A stretch of 64,000 nucleotides of DNA from Closterium sp. NIES-65 (Eukaryota; Streptophyta; Zygnematophyceae; Desmidiales; Closteriaceae). Position 1 is the first letter of the stretch. Each line of letters begins with the position of its first letter. Under the pieces are notes generated by a model that saw only the letters and a list, made by a program, of their open reading frames with translations, had not been told where the DNA came from and made no database searches. Position numbers and translations under genes: made by a program. The stretch spans positions 1,984,001-2,048,000 of the forward strand of contig CANXME010001453.1 in NCBI GenBank assembly GCA_948144175.1, read 5' to 3'. Shown here piece after piece: positions 35,255 through 47,500 of this stretch.

Positions 35255-38200
35255 CCCATATCTTATGTAAGGCAATAGCAGTGATCGTTGTCTCAGGAAA
35301 CTCCGAACCCGAGCCTTCCTTCTAGTACAGCAGATCAACTAGCAAAGTAATCTTCCTGCCTGGATTGATGATACGGAGGGCCTTCAGCAGTCCCTGTACC
35401 ACAGACTGAATGCGGGTCTGGCCGAACAAGTGCTCTGCTGCCTCTTCCCTACCACACTGCGAGTATGCAACCCTGACCTTAAGGTTGCGACTGCGCTGGC
35501 AAGGCAAGACGTCCCGAGCCCAATTTGGAATCACCGCAGAGTCCCGCACCCTGATGACTCTTTCCAGCCAAACTATTTCCCCCACTCCTCCGACCATTTC
35601 TCTTGATGTCGCATCAACCTCTGTTGTGCGCCAAACAACATCCTCATGTGCTAAAAAGGGGGGATCCGATCCTTTGCACAAATCTCCGAGCAGCGCAGCC
35701 ATACCTCAGGCAGCCCGATTGCTCCAATCACCCTTCCACCTCTCAATATCAACGGCTCCACCTTGTCCAGATCAAGAACTGCAGTTACTTCCGCAGACCC
35801 CACCCGAGACTCTTCGAAACAGTCGCATTCTTGGCAGGCAAGCCCATCTTGCCCCACCATCTCCACCTTCCAAACTCCCACCTCTCCTGTCTTCTTCACG
35901 TATGCAAATTCTGCCAAGAGTTCCGCCCCCGTGATTGGCGCCAATAGTTTCTCCTTCCACGAGGCCGGGACGCTACCAAAGAACTTCAGCGCCTTCCGCG
36001 CCTTCTTGAGCATACCCAGCTCTTTTTCCAACGCCTTCTCATCCTTGATAAAACGCGTACCGTCATCCGCACGACCAACACAGTCACCAAGCTTCATCAC
36101 CTCCAGCCCTTTTGCCGTTGCATGACATCCTAGCGGCTTCTTACTGTTGGGCAAGACATGCCGATTGAACACCAGCCGCTCCTGCGCCACATCCCAGCGC
36201 AAAACTGGGCCCTTCTTTGCTATGCTTGATTTCATGAACAATTCGCAGGTCTGCTTCCACCTGACGCTTCGACCTTTCCACTCTTACAGGAAATCCGGGT
36301 ACGCCCAGAAGGAGCGGAAGCGAGCAGGGAGGTCAGCCACCTTCGTCGCCAACCTTCTGCGTACACCACTCCTATTCAACACCAGCTTCCCCGCCCTCCT
36401 AGCAGCCAGGCCACTGAGTTCAATGAAAGGATCCCGAACCCCCAGCCCGCCATCCTTCCATGGTCTGAAAATCAGCTCTCTGCTCCAAAGCGTGAACTGG
36501 CTCACTTCGGACGCCTAGCTGCTAGAGATAAAATTCACGAGCAACTTCATGATCCGCTTCCACGCCTTATCTGACGGAGGGTATGCTTGCCCTTGGAATG
36601 CCAAGAACGGGCAAACGTAAGCATTGATAACCGCCACCTCCGCTGTTGTGGTCAAGTTCTTTGACTGCCATTTCACGAGCTCCTCCGCCGCTCTAGCCAG
36701 CATCTTATCCCATGTAACTTTTACACTTCCTGACGGGGAGACCCAGACTCCCTCATCGGCATGGGAACCTCGGAGTTGGTCGAACGCCCACCCGGGGTGA
36801 ACATCATTAAGAACCAGTGGGTGTTGATGACAAAGTACCACATCGCCGACACCGTCGAGCGTGAGAAGGCGAGGCTGGTCGTGAAGGGCTTCACGCAGGT
36901 GTATGGCGCCGACTACGGCGAGACGTACGCACCGGTGAGCAGCTACGTCACGCTGAGGATCTTCCGGAGCATTGTCGCCGTCCTCGACCTCAACCTGATG
37001 CAGCTCAACATGAAGAACGCCTTCCTGCAGAGCAAGCTTGACCATGTGTTGTACATGAACCAGCCGGACTACTTCAACGACGGAACCGGCCGGGTGTGCA
37101 AGCTGCTGAAGTGCCTCTACGGGCTGAAGCACTCGCCGCTGCTATGGTACAGAGCCCTTGACGCCGTGCTGCTGGGCGCGGGCTGGAAGAAGAGCCAGAT
37201 CGACACGGCGCAAGACTTCAAGGTCGGCGGGGATGGCGTGGCCTGCCGGGTGCTGGTCTACATCGACGACTTGCTCGCCGCCAGCAGCAGTGCAGCGATG
37301 CTGAAGGAGCTGAAGGAGCTATTGGAAACCGCCTTTGAGCTGCGCGATGTTTTGCTAGTGCAGAAGTACCTCGGCACGGAGATCATGCGTGACAGGCCGG
37401 TGAGGAAGCTGCGCCTGCACCAGTGGGGCTATGCCGACAAGCTGCGTAGGCGTTTCATTGACGAGGAGCAGGGCGGTCGGACCCTAAAGACGCCAGTCTC
37501 GGTCAACGCCTACATCGAGCTCACCTTCGTTGACGAGGAGGCACAGGAGCGCCAGGAGGAGTACCGGCAGAAGTTCGGCTCGCAGTTCGCGGCGACGATG
37601 ACAAGGCCGGACATCGCCTTTGCCTGCACCAAGCTGGAGAGCGGCCCCACGGTGAGGTGTGACCAGCACTGGCGTAAGGTCGACCGCTGCCTCGCCTACC
37701 TCGCCAACACCCGTGACACCGCCGTGAAGTTCGTCGGTGGACCAGCGTCACTGGAGCTAGTCGACTACGTGGGTGCCGACGACGCTGGCAACAACCAGAA
37801 CCGGACGAGCACGTGCGGCTACGTGTTCGTCTACGGAGGGGACTCAGTCTCCTGATCGAGCCAGCGCATCAACTGCGTGACGCTGTCGTTGACCGAGTCG
37901 GAGTACGTCGCGGCCACCGACGCCAGGAAGGAGGGACGCTGAATTCTCTTCTTCATGGCTGAATTCCGGCAGCTGGATGCTGGCAAGCCGACCGTCCTCC
38001 GGGTGGACAACAAGTCAGCCATCACGGTCTCTGAGGCCATGGAGTTGACGGGAAACCTCAAGCACATGGAGCGGCGAAAGGCCTGGCTGCAGCACATGGT
38101 GACGCGCGGGAAGTTTCGCTGAAGTACATCACGACCACCGAGCAGCCGGCCGACTTTCTGACGAAGGCGCTGCTCTACCGGCCTTCAACCAATGCTCCGT

Positions 38201-38390
38201 CCCAATCGGCCAGGTGCGCTTGGCCAACGTGGGCGACGGCTACGACGACGTGCAGCAGTAGGTGCCATGCCCTCTTGCATGGCTAGTGTGGTGACTGGCG
38301 TGCTGTGTATTGGGTGCACGCCAACGAGCTATTCTCCAAGAAGTGTTGCCGTATGGGCTGGGCGACCCAAGCGTGAACGCGGCGGGGGAG

Positions 38391-39330
38391 TGTCAATGGG
38401 AGTTGTGGTTGGCCCCATCCTGGCTTGGGCGGAGCTGATTTTGTGGTCGGGTGTGTGGGAGTTGCAGCCGACCTGGAGCAGTGGGCGACCTGGTCGATGG
38501 GAGTGGTCGACCTGCACGGGGGCCACTGCAAGGGCGCCGACTTCGGAAAGGCGCCAACTTCGGGTGGTCGACTTGGGAAGTCGACCGGTGGAGGGCATCG
38601 ACTTCGTGACGCGGACTTGGGGCAGCCGACTTGGGTGGCTGGCTGACATGTGTGCTGGTCGACCAGAAGTGTCGTAGACATGGAGGTGGTCGAGCAAGGG
38701 TGTGGTCGACCTGGTGAGGTTGTCTGGAAGTGGTCGTCGATTCGGGTGGTCGACGGGCACGCGTAGGAGCAGCTGGTCGACGTGGTTGTCCGGTCGACCA
38801 GGTTACCTGGGTGACGAGGTTCTGCAGAGGAGTGCGACGGTCGCCCAGGTCGTTTTGGCGAGACCGACCTCAGTGGTGGTATCCCGAGGTCGACGTGGCT
38901 GCTCAGAAGCAATCGTCAGCACAAGGACGATTTGGTGCGTGCGCTGTGCAGGTGCCGAGGCACAGCATGCCAATCATCTGCGGGTGCACTGCTGCGGGAG
39001 CAACGCTGGCACGCCGATGACTTGCGCTGTTGGCACGCCGTCGACCTGCAGCGTTGGCGAGCCGTGACTCTACACTGCTGGAGCGCGGTCGACCAAGTCG
39101 AGCTGCCACCCGGTCGACCGTATTGCGCTGGCAGTCGTCCTCTGATGTAGTCTTGCCTTGGGAACTTCATTGTACCGTTGTTGTGAACTTTTTGCTAGTG
39201 AAACTCTTACCAAATTCCCCTGTGAACCATTGTGCAAGCACAAGCAAATTAATAAAGAACGAACGCTACGATCAATCTAGTCCTGTGCCTAGCCTGTAGT
39301 CTAGCTCCCGTTGATTAAGTTATCTCCGCA
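38391..39330 (+). repeat. 3' LTR of Copia family C
   Basis: About 940 bp, starting TGTCAATGGG right after a purine tract (gcgggggag) and ending ...CTCCGCA. The first 560 bp match 18847-19455, and the start also matches 39668 onward. It is rich in gtcgac/ggtcgacc motifs. Confidence 0.75.
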
Positions 39331-40202
39331 ACCTCAAGCACATGGAGAAGTGATATACTTGGCTGCAGCACATGGTGAAGCGCGGGAAGTTCACGCTAAA
39401 GTACATCCCGACAACCAAGCAGCCAGCCGACTTCCTGGCAAAGGCGCTGCACTTTTGGGCCTTTAAACGGTGCTCCGTTGCAATCGGCCAAATGCGCCTG
39501 ACCGACGTCGGCGACGGTGACGACGGCATGCAGTAGTAGGTGGCGTGCCCTTCTACACGCCTGATGCATTAACCGGCGTGCTGTGTGTTGTGTGCACGCG
39601 GACGAGCTATTCTCCGAGTGGTGCTGTCGTGTGGGTTGGAGGCCCAAGCGTGAACGCGGCAGGGGAGTGTCAACGGGTGTTGTGCATTGGTTCCGTCCTT
39701 GCTTGGGCGGAGCCGACTTCATGGTTGTGTGTGCGGAAGGTGCAGCCGACCTGCAGTAATGGGCGACGCCAACTTGGGCGAGCTCGTCGACGAGTTGGTC
39801 GAACTGCACGTGGCCAATACAATGCTGCCGACTATGGGACTCCGGCGGTCGTCTTCAACCCGGTGGTCGACGAGGGAAGACGTCGACCTGGGAAGGGCGC
39901 CAACTCTGGGAGGTGCCGACTTCGGGAGGTCGACCTGGGAGGACGTCGACTTGGCGACGTTGGCCTGGGGAAGCCGACTCGGTGTGGTCGGCTGACAGCT
40001 GTGCTGGTCGACTTGTAGGTGGTTGACTTGGTGTGTGGTTGACTTAATGTTGGTCGATCTGGGGTGTGGTCGACCCGAAGTGGTTGACCAGTGGTGGTCG
40101 TCGACCTGGGTGGTCGACGGGCATGAGGAGAAGCAGCTGGTCGACGTGGTTGCCCGGCCGACTATGTTACCTGGGTTCCGCAGGCCTTTTGCCTGTGAAA
40201 CC
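39331..40202 (+). mobile_element. Second 3'-end fragment of Copia family C
   Basis: 39331-39667 repeats the RNase H end and 3' untranslated part found at 38050-38390 (acctcaagcacatgg...). 39668-40202 repeats the beginning of the family C LTR (tgtcaacggg...). A second partial family C copy therefore follows the first head-to-tail, sharing the LTR at 38391-39330, as unequal exchange between copies would leave. It is diverged and broken. Confidence 0.7.
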
Positions 40203-40728
40203 TGTTGGAATAACCGAACAGTTATTGTAGCATTCCCGAAGGTTCTCTCATTGCGCACCACTTCATACCGAAGCCGTGCTACTGACTAGTATCGCTTCAT
40301 GCTCATATATAGCACTCGGTAGCTCGAGAGTCAACCGAAGGTCAACAGTCACTGAAAGTCAACGGTCAAGATTGGCAATAGTCACAGTTACTGTAGTTTT
40401 GCGATACACTGGCAATAAGGAAATGTACTCCTTGTTGGAATTAAGGTTAATTCGGGTTGCTCCAATAAACATATGTAGTGATACATCTACACTATGGTAG
40501 TGTAGAATACATTGGTTGGGTTGGGAGAACTTGTGATGTACACTCTATAGAGTGGACCACCTCCCAAACCCTCTAGGTTAGGGTTCTCTCTTGTTGGAAC
40601 TTCACTTCTTGGAAATCACTTTGGTTCTAGCATGGTTCATGCCCAAGTGGGCTCCTAAGATTCCTAGGCTTTAGGAGTAAGTTCTAAGACTACTAAAGCT
40701 TCCGCTAGTAGCTTAGTCCATTCTAACA
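40203..40728 (-). repeat. Candidate LTR of another Copia-type element
   Basis: 526 bp starting TGTTGGAA and ending CTAACA on the plus strand, with inverted TGTT/AACA ends and a TATATA stretch near 40303. The sequence after it (ctcctcag) reads gaggag into the LTR on the minus strand, which would fit a polypurine tract of a minus-strand element. No flanking duplication is visible, so it may be the remaining 3' LTR of a truncated copy rather than a solo LTR. Confidence 0.5.
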
Positions 40729-41466
40729 CTCCTCAGAATACATAGCTACCGTAGCTATATTTCTATTTAATCCTCTTGGAATTATACGGTATCTTAAAGC
40801 CTGGGTACAGCATGGTAATTTTCAAGATTCATGAACTTAAAATTGGCAAAAACAGGGTTACCCTACATATTTTGAAAATACTCTTGCGACCCAGTCCTGC
40901 GACAACGGAACCTGAGTGCCCAAAAACAGAACTCACGCGATGATCACCAACTATATGCACTGTTCCACTCACATAACTTGGACACCAAGGAGTACTCAAT
41001 GCTTTTCTTGTTCCCTTTCAACTATTATTAGCAAGTCACTCAAAGACTTCATTGTCTTCAACTTTGCAACCTTTATCCTATCCACTTCGACCCTTAAGTT
41101 GCCGTGGAACAGCAAAACCAATGTCCAAGAATGTTCCGAGCGCACAGTCAGTTCTGCGCTTTTGCGCACGCATAGGTAATGTGCGCACAACTTCCGCACC
41201 AGCGGTTCGGGTCACAATAACGATTTGGTCTGGTTCCTTCTCAAGTGCGTTTGTAGAGGATTTCTTGCTAGGGTAAAGCACAACCTATGCGCCAACAGAA
41301 CGCAGCCCTGAATCCAGTCCAACAAAGAAGCCAGTTCGGCAACGTTGTGAAGTGGTTGACGAGAAACGGTTACCATTCCGAGATGGCTTTCACCAATAAT
41401 GGAGAATGTATGTACAAAACATAAAATTTTCATGTGGTTCGTGAGCCTGCCATACCAAACCTCCAA
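40729..41466. other. AT-richer stretch downstream of ORC1, no recognised gene
   Basis: It follows the ORC1 stop codon on the minus strand, so its right part probably holds the ORC1 3' untranslated region; I see no clear polyadenylation signal. Short minus-strand frames at 40996-41466 (up to about 85 codons) match nothing I recognise. The left part may be the inside of the element whose LTR is at 40203-40728. Confidence 0.4.
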
Positions 41467-41533
41467 TCATCCAAGGTGCCTTGACAACCAAGGCAACTCC
41501 TGGTCGGCACTCAACGCATGGAGCACATCCTCC
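41467..41533 (-). CDS. ORC1: ORC1 terminal exon
   Basis: 67 bp encoding [21 protein letters not shown] and a TGA stop at 41467-41469. Plant ORC1 ends DDVAFALKDNKDLPWLANYL, so both the spacing and the end agree. Acceptor gtctag, behind a C-rich tract (41541-41563). Confidence 0.9.
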
Positions 41534-44500
41534 CTAGACGGGGGGGGCGGGGGGGGGGGGGGGAGGAGGTATGAATGCAAGCAAAGGAAATGAATGCGGG
41601 CATGTTAAGAAAAGGAAATGGCAAAAAGTGGTGGAAATTGGGGACATACCTTGGTAAGTTGAGCTGAATGCGCTGAACGCAGTGCAGGGCACTGCCCTCT
41701 GCTAGCAAAAGGTGCGACTCTGCCAGGCGTGCACTGGAGGAGAGGAAGGAGAGAGGGGAGAGAGAGCGGGGATCGAGACGGCCCTTGAGGTGCCTCAAAA
41801 CCTGATGTGAAATCAATGAGGTGCTCTCTGCTATCAACACGTTTTTTCTCTGCCCGGCATGAATTGGAGCGGAAGGAGAGGAGGCGGCGAGGGAGTTGGA
41901 GAGGAATATGGAGAGGGAGAGGATTAGGGAGAGGGAGAGGAATAGGGAGTGGGAGAGAGGGAGATGGAAAGGGAGAGGGAGAGGGAGAGGGAGAGAGAGA
42001 GGGAGAGGGAGAGGGAGAGGGGGAGGGAAAGGGAGAGGGAGAGGGAGAGGGAGAGGGAGAGGGAGAGGGAGAGGGAGAGGGAGAGTGGGAGGGCATTCAG
42101 CTCAAGCGTGACGCCTGACTTTAACTCACCACGCAGCCAGCAGGGCATCGTGAGACACATTCAACCGCACTGGGAGCTCCCAGGAAGCTTCCTCATTCCC
42201 CCTAGGCTGCTGCACCAGACGCTTTTCCCCTCTGCCACCGGTGGCGTCTGATTGGTCGGGAGGAGCTGCTGACACGGCAGCAGCGAATGAGGAGAGTGCA
42301 GCGGGTGAGGGTGTGGCAGGGACGGTGGAGTTGTGGTGTTGCAACCAGGCGTGGCACAGGTGGTGCACCTGGTTGGGGTGAGGCACGCAGAGTGAGAGAC
42401 AGGCAGAGGGAGAGGCAAGCAGAGGGAAGTGGGTGGGAAGCAAGGTTTAAAAATACGGCCATTGTATGATACGGTCCGTTTTTTTCGGTCGTATAATACG
42501 GCGTATTTGGCCATATTTCAGCTGTTTTTTTGTTGGCCGTTTTTGGCTCGAAAAAAAATCCAGAAACTACTGAAATGTCTACAACAACGACTAGGAAGGC
42601 GATAATAACCTACTCTAAGGAGAAACAGGCCTGCAAAGGTCCACTATTACTGCCTCTACCCTTACTAACTATACATGCATGCATATCTAAGCAAGTACCC
42701 CCCACACTCTACTCATCCTTCCTTGTATTCTTCCTACTCCACCTCGTCGTCCTCCTCTTCCTCCTCCCCACTCGACCGTCGCTGCAATCCTGGCATATTG
42801 TGGTCCATCCTCACTCTACTCATCCTCCTCTTCTTTGTCGTCCTCCTCCTCGTCCTCTTCCTCCTCCCCACTTGAACCGTCGCTGCAATCCCAGGCATCT
42901 CGTCCCTTGGGATTCTTTCTGGCAGGTTCTTCGTCCTCCCCACTGCTGTCTGCCGCCTCCTCTTCCTCCTCCTCATCCCGTGCTCTTCCTTTCCCCTTTC
43001 CCTTGGATGAACCGATGCCCTTCCCCTTCTTCCCTTTTGATGACTCACCCGCCTTCCCTTTCCTCTTCCTGCCGATGCTCCCAAACTCCGACCAATCAAT
43101 GGTGTATTCTTCCTCCTCGGGTTCTTCCTCCTCTTCTAGAGTTGAGCAGGTGCCCCGCTCGGGTCGGGCCGACCCGACCCGACCCGTGGTTTTGCCCGGG
43201 TCGGGTCAAGGTTTCTGAATCTCTGCCCCGCACGGGCCGACCCGACCCGACCCGGGGTAAGACCCGACCCGAGGGCTTATTTCGGGCCGGGCCGAGCCGG
43301 GTTTCGGGTCGGGCCTGCCCCGACCCGATATCGGGTCTAAAATGTCGAAATCGGGTCGGACCAGGTGTGCGACTCGATTTCGACAGGGCTAGGGCCGAAA
43401 CCCTAGCCCAAATGTAAATCGATCGAGGGGATATTTTCCCCGTTGATTTACATTCGCCACCCCAGCAGCTAGTGGCCTTAGAGTATTAAGTACCTTTCTT
43501 TAAACTACTTCCTATCTTAGGCTTTCCCCCACGAATGCACATACTTTCAGTTACATTCGTAGATATACGATTCTGGCAGCACTTCGCGCAGGTCAATTTC
43601 GTAGTTTTTAGGGTACTTAGATTCAAGAACAGCCTCTACTTTCCTTCGACCCCACTACATCCGTGGCGTATAACAAGTATAACAGAGAAATGTACACATT
43701 GTGATGAATACCCCCAGCCTCCCCTAAGGGGGCGGGTCTGCCTGGCCCGACCCGACCCCGGGTCCCCTTTGACCCGAGTCAGTAGGCCCGGGTCGGGCCA
43801 ACTGTTTCAAGATTCTGGCACGAGGTCGGCCCGACCCGACCTGACCCGAGGGCCCGTGTGGCCCGGCCAAATCGGGTCGGGTCGGGCCACATGCTCAACT
43901 CCTCTTCAGCCTCCCCTTCCTCGTCCTCCGATTCGGCCGAGATGATGGCACACCCTTCCTTGAGCGTGCCGTTTCCCAGGTCAGCATAGAGCCGGGCCCG
44001 CACAGCTGCCTTTTGATCAAAAGCATCACGGGCCCTCTTGATGAAGGCCACAATGGTCACGTCAGGCATTTTCTTTGCCGTGAGGCGGTTCCGGTCCCGC
44101 CTCTGCACACGCTGAAGGGCTGACCAGTACCGCTCCACCTCAGAGGAGGTGACTGGCTGTGACAGCACCATCACAGCCTGCTCTTGGAGCGCCTGCACTT
44201 CCCCACCAAACAGGGTCCACCACTCCGCATCCGTCATGCGCCCCCCCTCCACCAAGGTCCTTGCTGTCCAACGGGCATCATCAGAGCCCAGCCGGCCCTC
44301 CCCTCTGTGATACTGAGCCAGCTGTGATACTGAGCCAGCTGTGATACTGAGCCAGCTGTGATACTGAGCCAGCTGTGATACTGAGCCAGCTGTGCAGCAA
44401 GCGTTATGCGCTGTGAGACATCCCCTCCCCGGGCTTGAATTACCTCGTCCGCCCCTTTCCTAATCTCTGGGTCGTTTTTGACCTCCTCCATGTACTAGTT

Positions 44501-47500
44501 ACGGGGGTTGAGGAGCCAACCCATGGCGTGCAGGCAGTTGTGTAGCTGTGCATCCCACCTCTTGGCAATGATTGCCTTGATGGTGGTAAAAAAGGTGCTT
44601 CTATCCTTCGTGGCTAGCAGTTCCGTCCGTCTGATGAAGTGGGAGGTTGCTCACGGTGGAAATTGAGCAGATAATGTACAGTACACAACAGAATAAAAAA
44701 CAGAATGCACAAAACCAGAATGTCCAAAACAGAAAACAAACTGAACAAAACAGAAAATACAGGGTTGACAGCAAATCAGAAAACATCCAGCCCACCCACT
44801 TACCAGCCGCCTCAGCCGCTTCGGTTGTCTTGACCGTGGCCTCAAGCATGAGGCCATAGATTTGGCCCATGACTTGAGCCCGTGTGTCAACGGCTCGAAG
44901 AAAACGTAGATCGGAGTCATGAGGCGGAGCACCGCCGTCCCACAGTCCCAAAAAACATCGTCCAAGAGGAGCTTCCTAACCTCCATCCCCTCCTCCGTCT
45001 GTGCCACCGCCACCTCCTCCCATTCTTGACTGATTACCACCGCCCTCAACGCCCTCTTCACCTCCAGGAACTTGCCCAGCATGATGACCTGGGTGCCGAA
45101 TCTCGTTGCACCCGGCCGCACCAAGGAGGGCTTGCTAAAAAGCTCATGGAACAAGATGACGGCAGAGGCGCTGCCTTTGACCATCATCACCACGCGGTGC
45201 ACTTGGCCAAGCACGCGTTTAACAGCAGGGATGTTGCCAAGGTCGTGCAACATGACATCTAGGCAGTGGGCGGCGCAGTTGGTGAAGACGACATGGGGAT
45301 ACGCCGAGCGAAGGTTGTTGGTGGCGATTTTGTTGTTAGAGGCGTTGTCCATCACGACTTGGATGACATGCGTAGGCCCCACCTCCTTCATCGCGCCCTC
45401 AACAAGACCCGCCAAGTAGACCCCGGTTTTTTTGGCGGTCTTCGAGTCAACGATGTCGACGATGACGGGAGCAGTGTCATTTTGGGCGATGACACGACAC
45501 ACACCATCCCGCGGGATTTGATGCATGTCCACCCATCCACGGAGAGCATGCACCCGGTTGTCTTCCACCTCTCCTTGAGCTTGTCGAGCAGCGGGCCGGA
45601 TACCTTGTAGGGGGTAGGGAGGGTGTACGCCTTCCCGTACACGACCGCCGCGTCAGCGAAGGCTTGGATTGACTTTGACTTGCTGGCGTTGAAGGCGAGG
45701 TTGTTCTCAGCAACTGCAGCAGCCCGCAGGTAATGTCACCGAATATGCACGGTTGTGCATATAAGGTGCCAGAATCATGGTGGTGTAGTGGAGGTGTAGC
45801 TATGTTGTGTTTGCAAATTCGAGGATAGGTAGGTGGGAGCTGGGAAATTGACGCGAAGTTGGTAGGAGAGCACCTTGGGTGAAAACCTTGCAACCAATGA
45901 AAACGAACCAGCCCAGGCTCGAGCCGCACATTGAGAAATGCACGGTTCGAGCCAGGGTCAGGTAAGTTCACTCTCACACACACCTCTGATGCTTTCTGGT
46001 TGTTTTCCTTTCGTATAGTGGACTATTGTCACCTTACCAGAGCAGGCAGGTGGCACACCACTCAGGGAGGACCTTAGAGGTGAGAGTTCTGTCACTTTCA
46101 TAACAACCAGAAAGGTGCGCGTACAAGCATGGATGTGTACGAGATGCGTTACGGCAGGAATTATGGTCGCCATGAGGCGGATCGCTCGCGGCGCGCACGC
46201 TCACGTGAGCGCGGGCGCTCGCTGGAGAGGTCGCCGCAGCGGCCTGAGCGATCGCCGCGGAGGCCGGCCTTTTGCGCGGATCAGGTTTCTCTCGCGCCAG
46301 ATCGCCAGGAGGGAGGTTCCGCCCGAGAAGGAAGAGGCGGATCTGGATCCGTCACGACGGGGAGTGACCCGTGGCGGACGGACGGGCGTCACGGAGCGGA
46401 TGGCGGTCGTGGGTACCGCCAGGACACGGGAGCATACCGCTCGCCGGAGGAAGGCTATCGCCGTCGCGAAGAGAGAAGTCGCGGGCGAGGTCTGGAGGGG
46501 CTCTTCTCGGGTCGCCAAGGCGATCTTGATGTGGATGGAGAAGACGAGGCCGACTCGGCGAATCGAGTGCGGGAGACGAATCGTGAAGGCGAGACCAAGG
46601 GCGATGACGAACCCCAGGAGGAAGGCGCAGGCGAGCAGCGCGAGATGCCCGCTGGAGTTGATGACGACGATCCTGCGCAGGCGGGCGTGGCGGCGGAGCC
46701 GAGCACGGCGGAGGCGGAAGAAAAGGGCGGTACTACCCGAGACCTGCCGCGCGACGGAGAGAAAGGTGACGGCGGGGGGCGTGGCAGTGGCGCGCGCTCT
46801 CCAGATCCCCGTCAGCAGCGTGACGAGGGACGTGGCGACGGCGCGCGTTCGCCTGATCCGCGCCTGAATCGGGACGGAGGACGCGGCGGCTGTGCGCGCT
46901 TGCCAGAGGCTCGGCTGAATTGTGATGGGGGACGCGACGGAGGCACGCGCTCGCCACATCCACGGATGTATCGGGAAGGGGGGCGTGGCGGTGGCGCGCG
47001 CTCTCCAGATCCGCGTCAGCAGGGTGACGAGGGACGTGGCGACGGCGCGCGTTCGCCTGATCCGCGCCTGAATCGGGACGGAGGACGCGGCGGCGGTGCG
47101 CGCTTGCCAGAGCCTCGGCTGAATCGTGATGGGGGACGCGACGGAGGCACGCGCTCGCCAGATCCACGGATGTATCGGGAAGGGGGGCGTGGCGGCGGCG
47201 CGCGCTCTCCATATCCGCGTCAGCAGCGTGACGAGGGACGTGGCGACGGCGCGCGTTCGCCTGCTACGCGCCTGAATCGGGATGGAGGACGCGGCGGCTG
47301 TGCGCGCTCGCCAGAGCCTCGGCTGAATCGTGATGGGGGACGCGACGGAGGCACGCGCTTGCCAGATCCACGGATGTATTGGGAAGGGGGGCGTGGCGGC
47401 GGTACGCGCTCGCCTGATCGGCGGCAGAATCGTGACGGGGAGCGCAGTGGCGGCGCGCGCTCGCCAGACCTGCGTCTCCCGCACGAGGATGGGAGGCACG

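Larger units (their letters stand above)
27690..36745 (-). mobile_element. LINE retrotransposon, 5'-truncated, split by a Copia
   Basis: Two pieces, 27690-28063 and 35255 to about 36745, lie on the minus strand around a Copia with a CCCAT duplication. The frames resemble the C-terminal part of plant L1-type ORF2: WDKMLARAAEELVKWQSK (about 36700), FRPWKDGGLGVRDP (about 36450), then a long region with cysteine motifs (CQECDCFEE, CGREEAAEHLF). Endonuclease and reverse transcriptase are missing, so the copy is strongly 5'-truncated as LINEs usually are. Several stops and frame changes separate the frames. The 3' end at 27690-27712 is A/T-rich (eight T then aattattattatt on the plus strand), fitting a degenerate A-rich tail. 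No target duplication is recognisable because the flanking Copia has lost sequence here. Confidence 0.75.
18847..39330 (+). mobile_element. Ty1/copia family C, old host layer (split)
   Basis: Plus-strand Copia broken into 18847-20061, 26540-27689 and about 36755-39330. It has a partial left LTR (18847 to about 19455), gag (about 19455-20061 and 26540-26800), a knuckle-like segment, protease region (about 26880-26960), GAG-pre-integrase and the start of integrase (27300-27690), reverse transcriptase (about 36760-37480; AFLQSKL, YIDDLLA), RNase H (about 37680-38200) and a right LTR (38391-39330). It was interrupted by a family B Copia and by a LINE. Sequence between the integrase start and the reverse transcriptase is absent, so the LINE event came with, or was followed by, a loss. 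Heavily broken and old. Confidence 0.8.

Noticed and set aside
40996-41466. Minus-strand frames downstream of ORC1
   Set aside because: Short and overlapping in several frames, with no recognisable motif. Kept only as an undefined region.
42126-42443. Stop after LLAAW as the end of ORC1
   Set aside because: The stop only appears if the donor TG|gtgagt is ignored. Splicing there to 41733 and 41533 gives the conserved C-terminus ending in LPWL.
46201-47499. 432-codon minus-strand frame
   Set aside because: Shadow of the repetitive Arg/Gly-rich gag of the Ty3 element on the plus strand.
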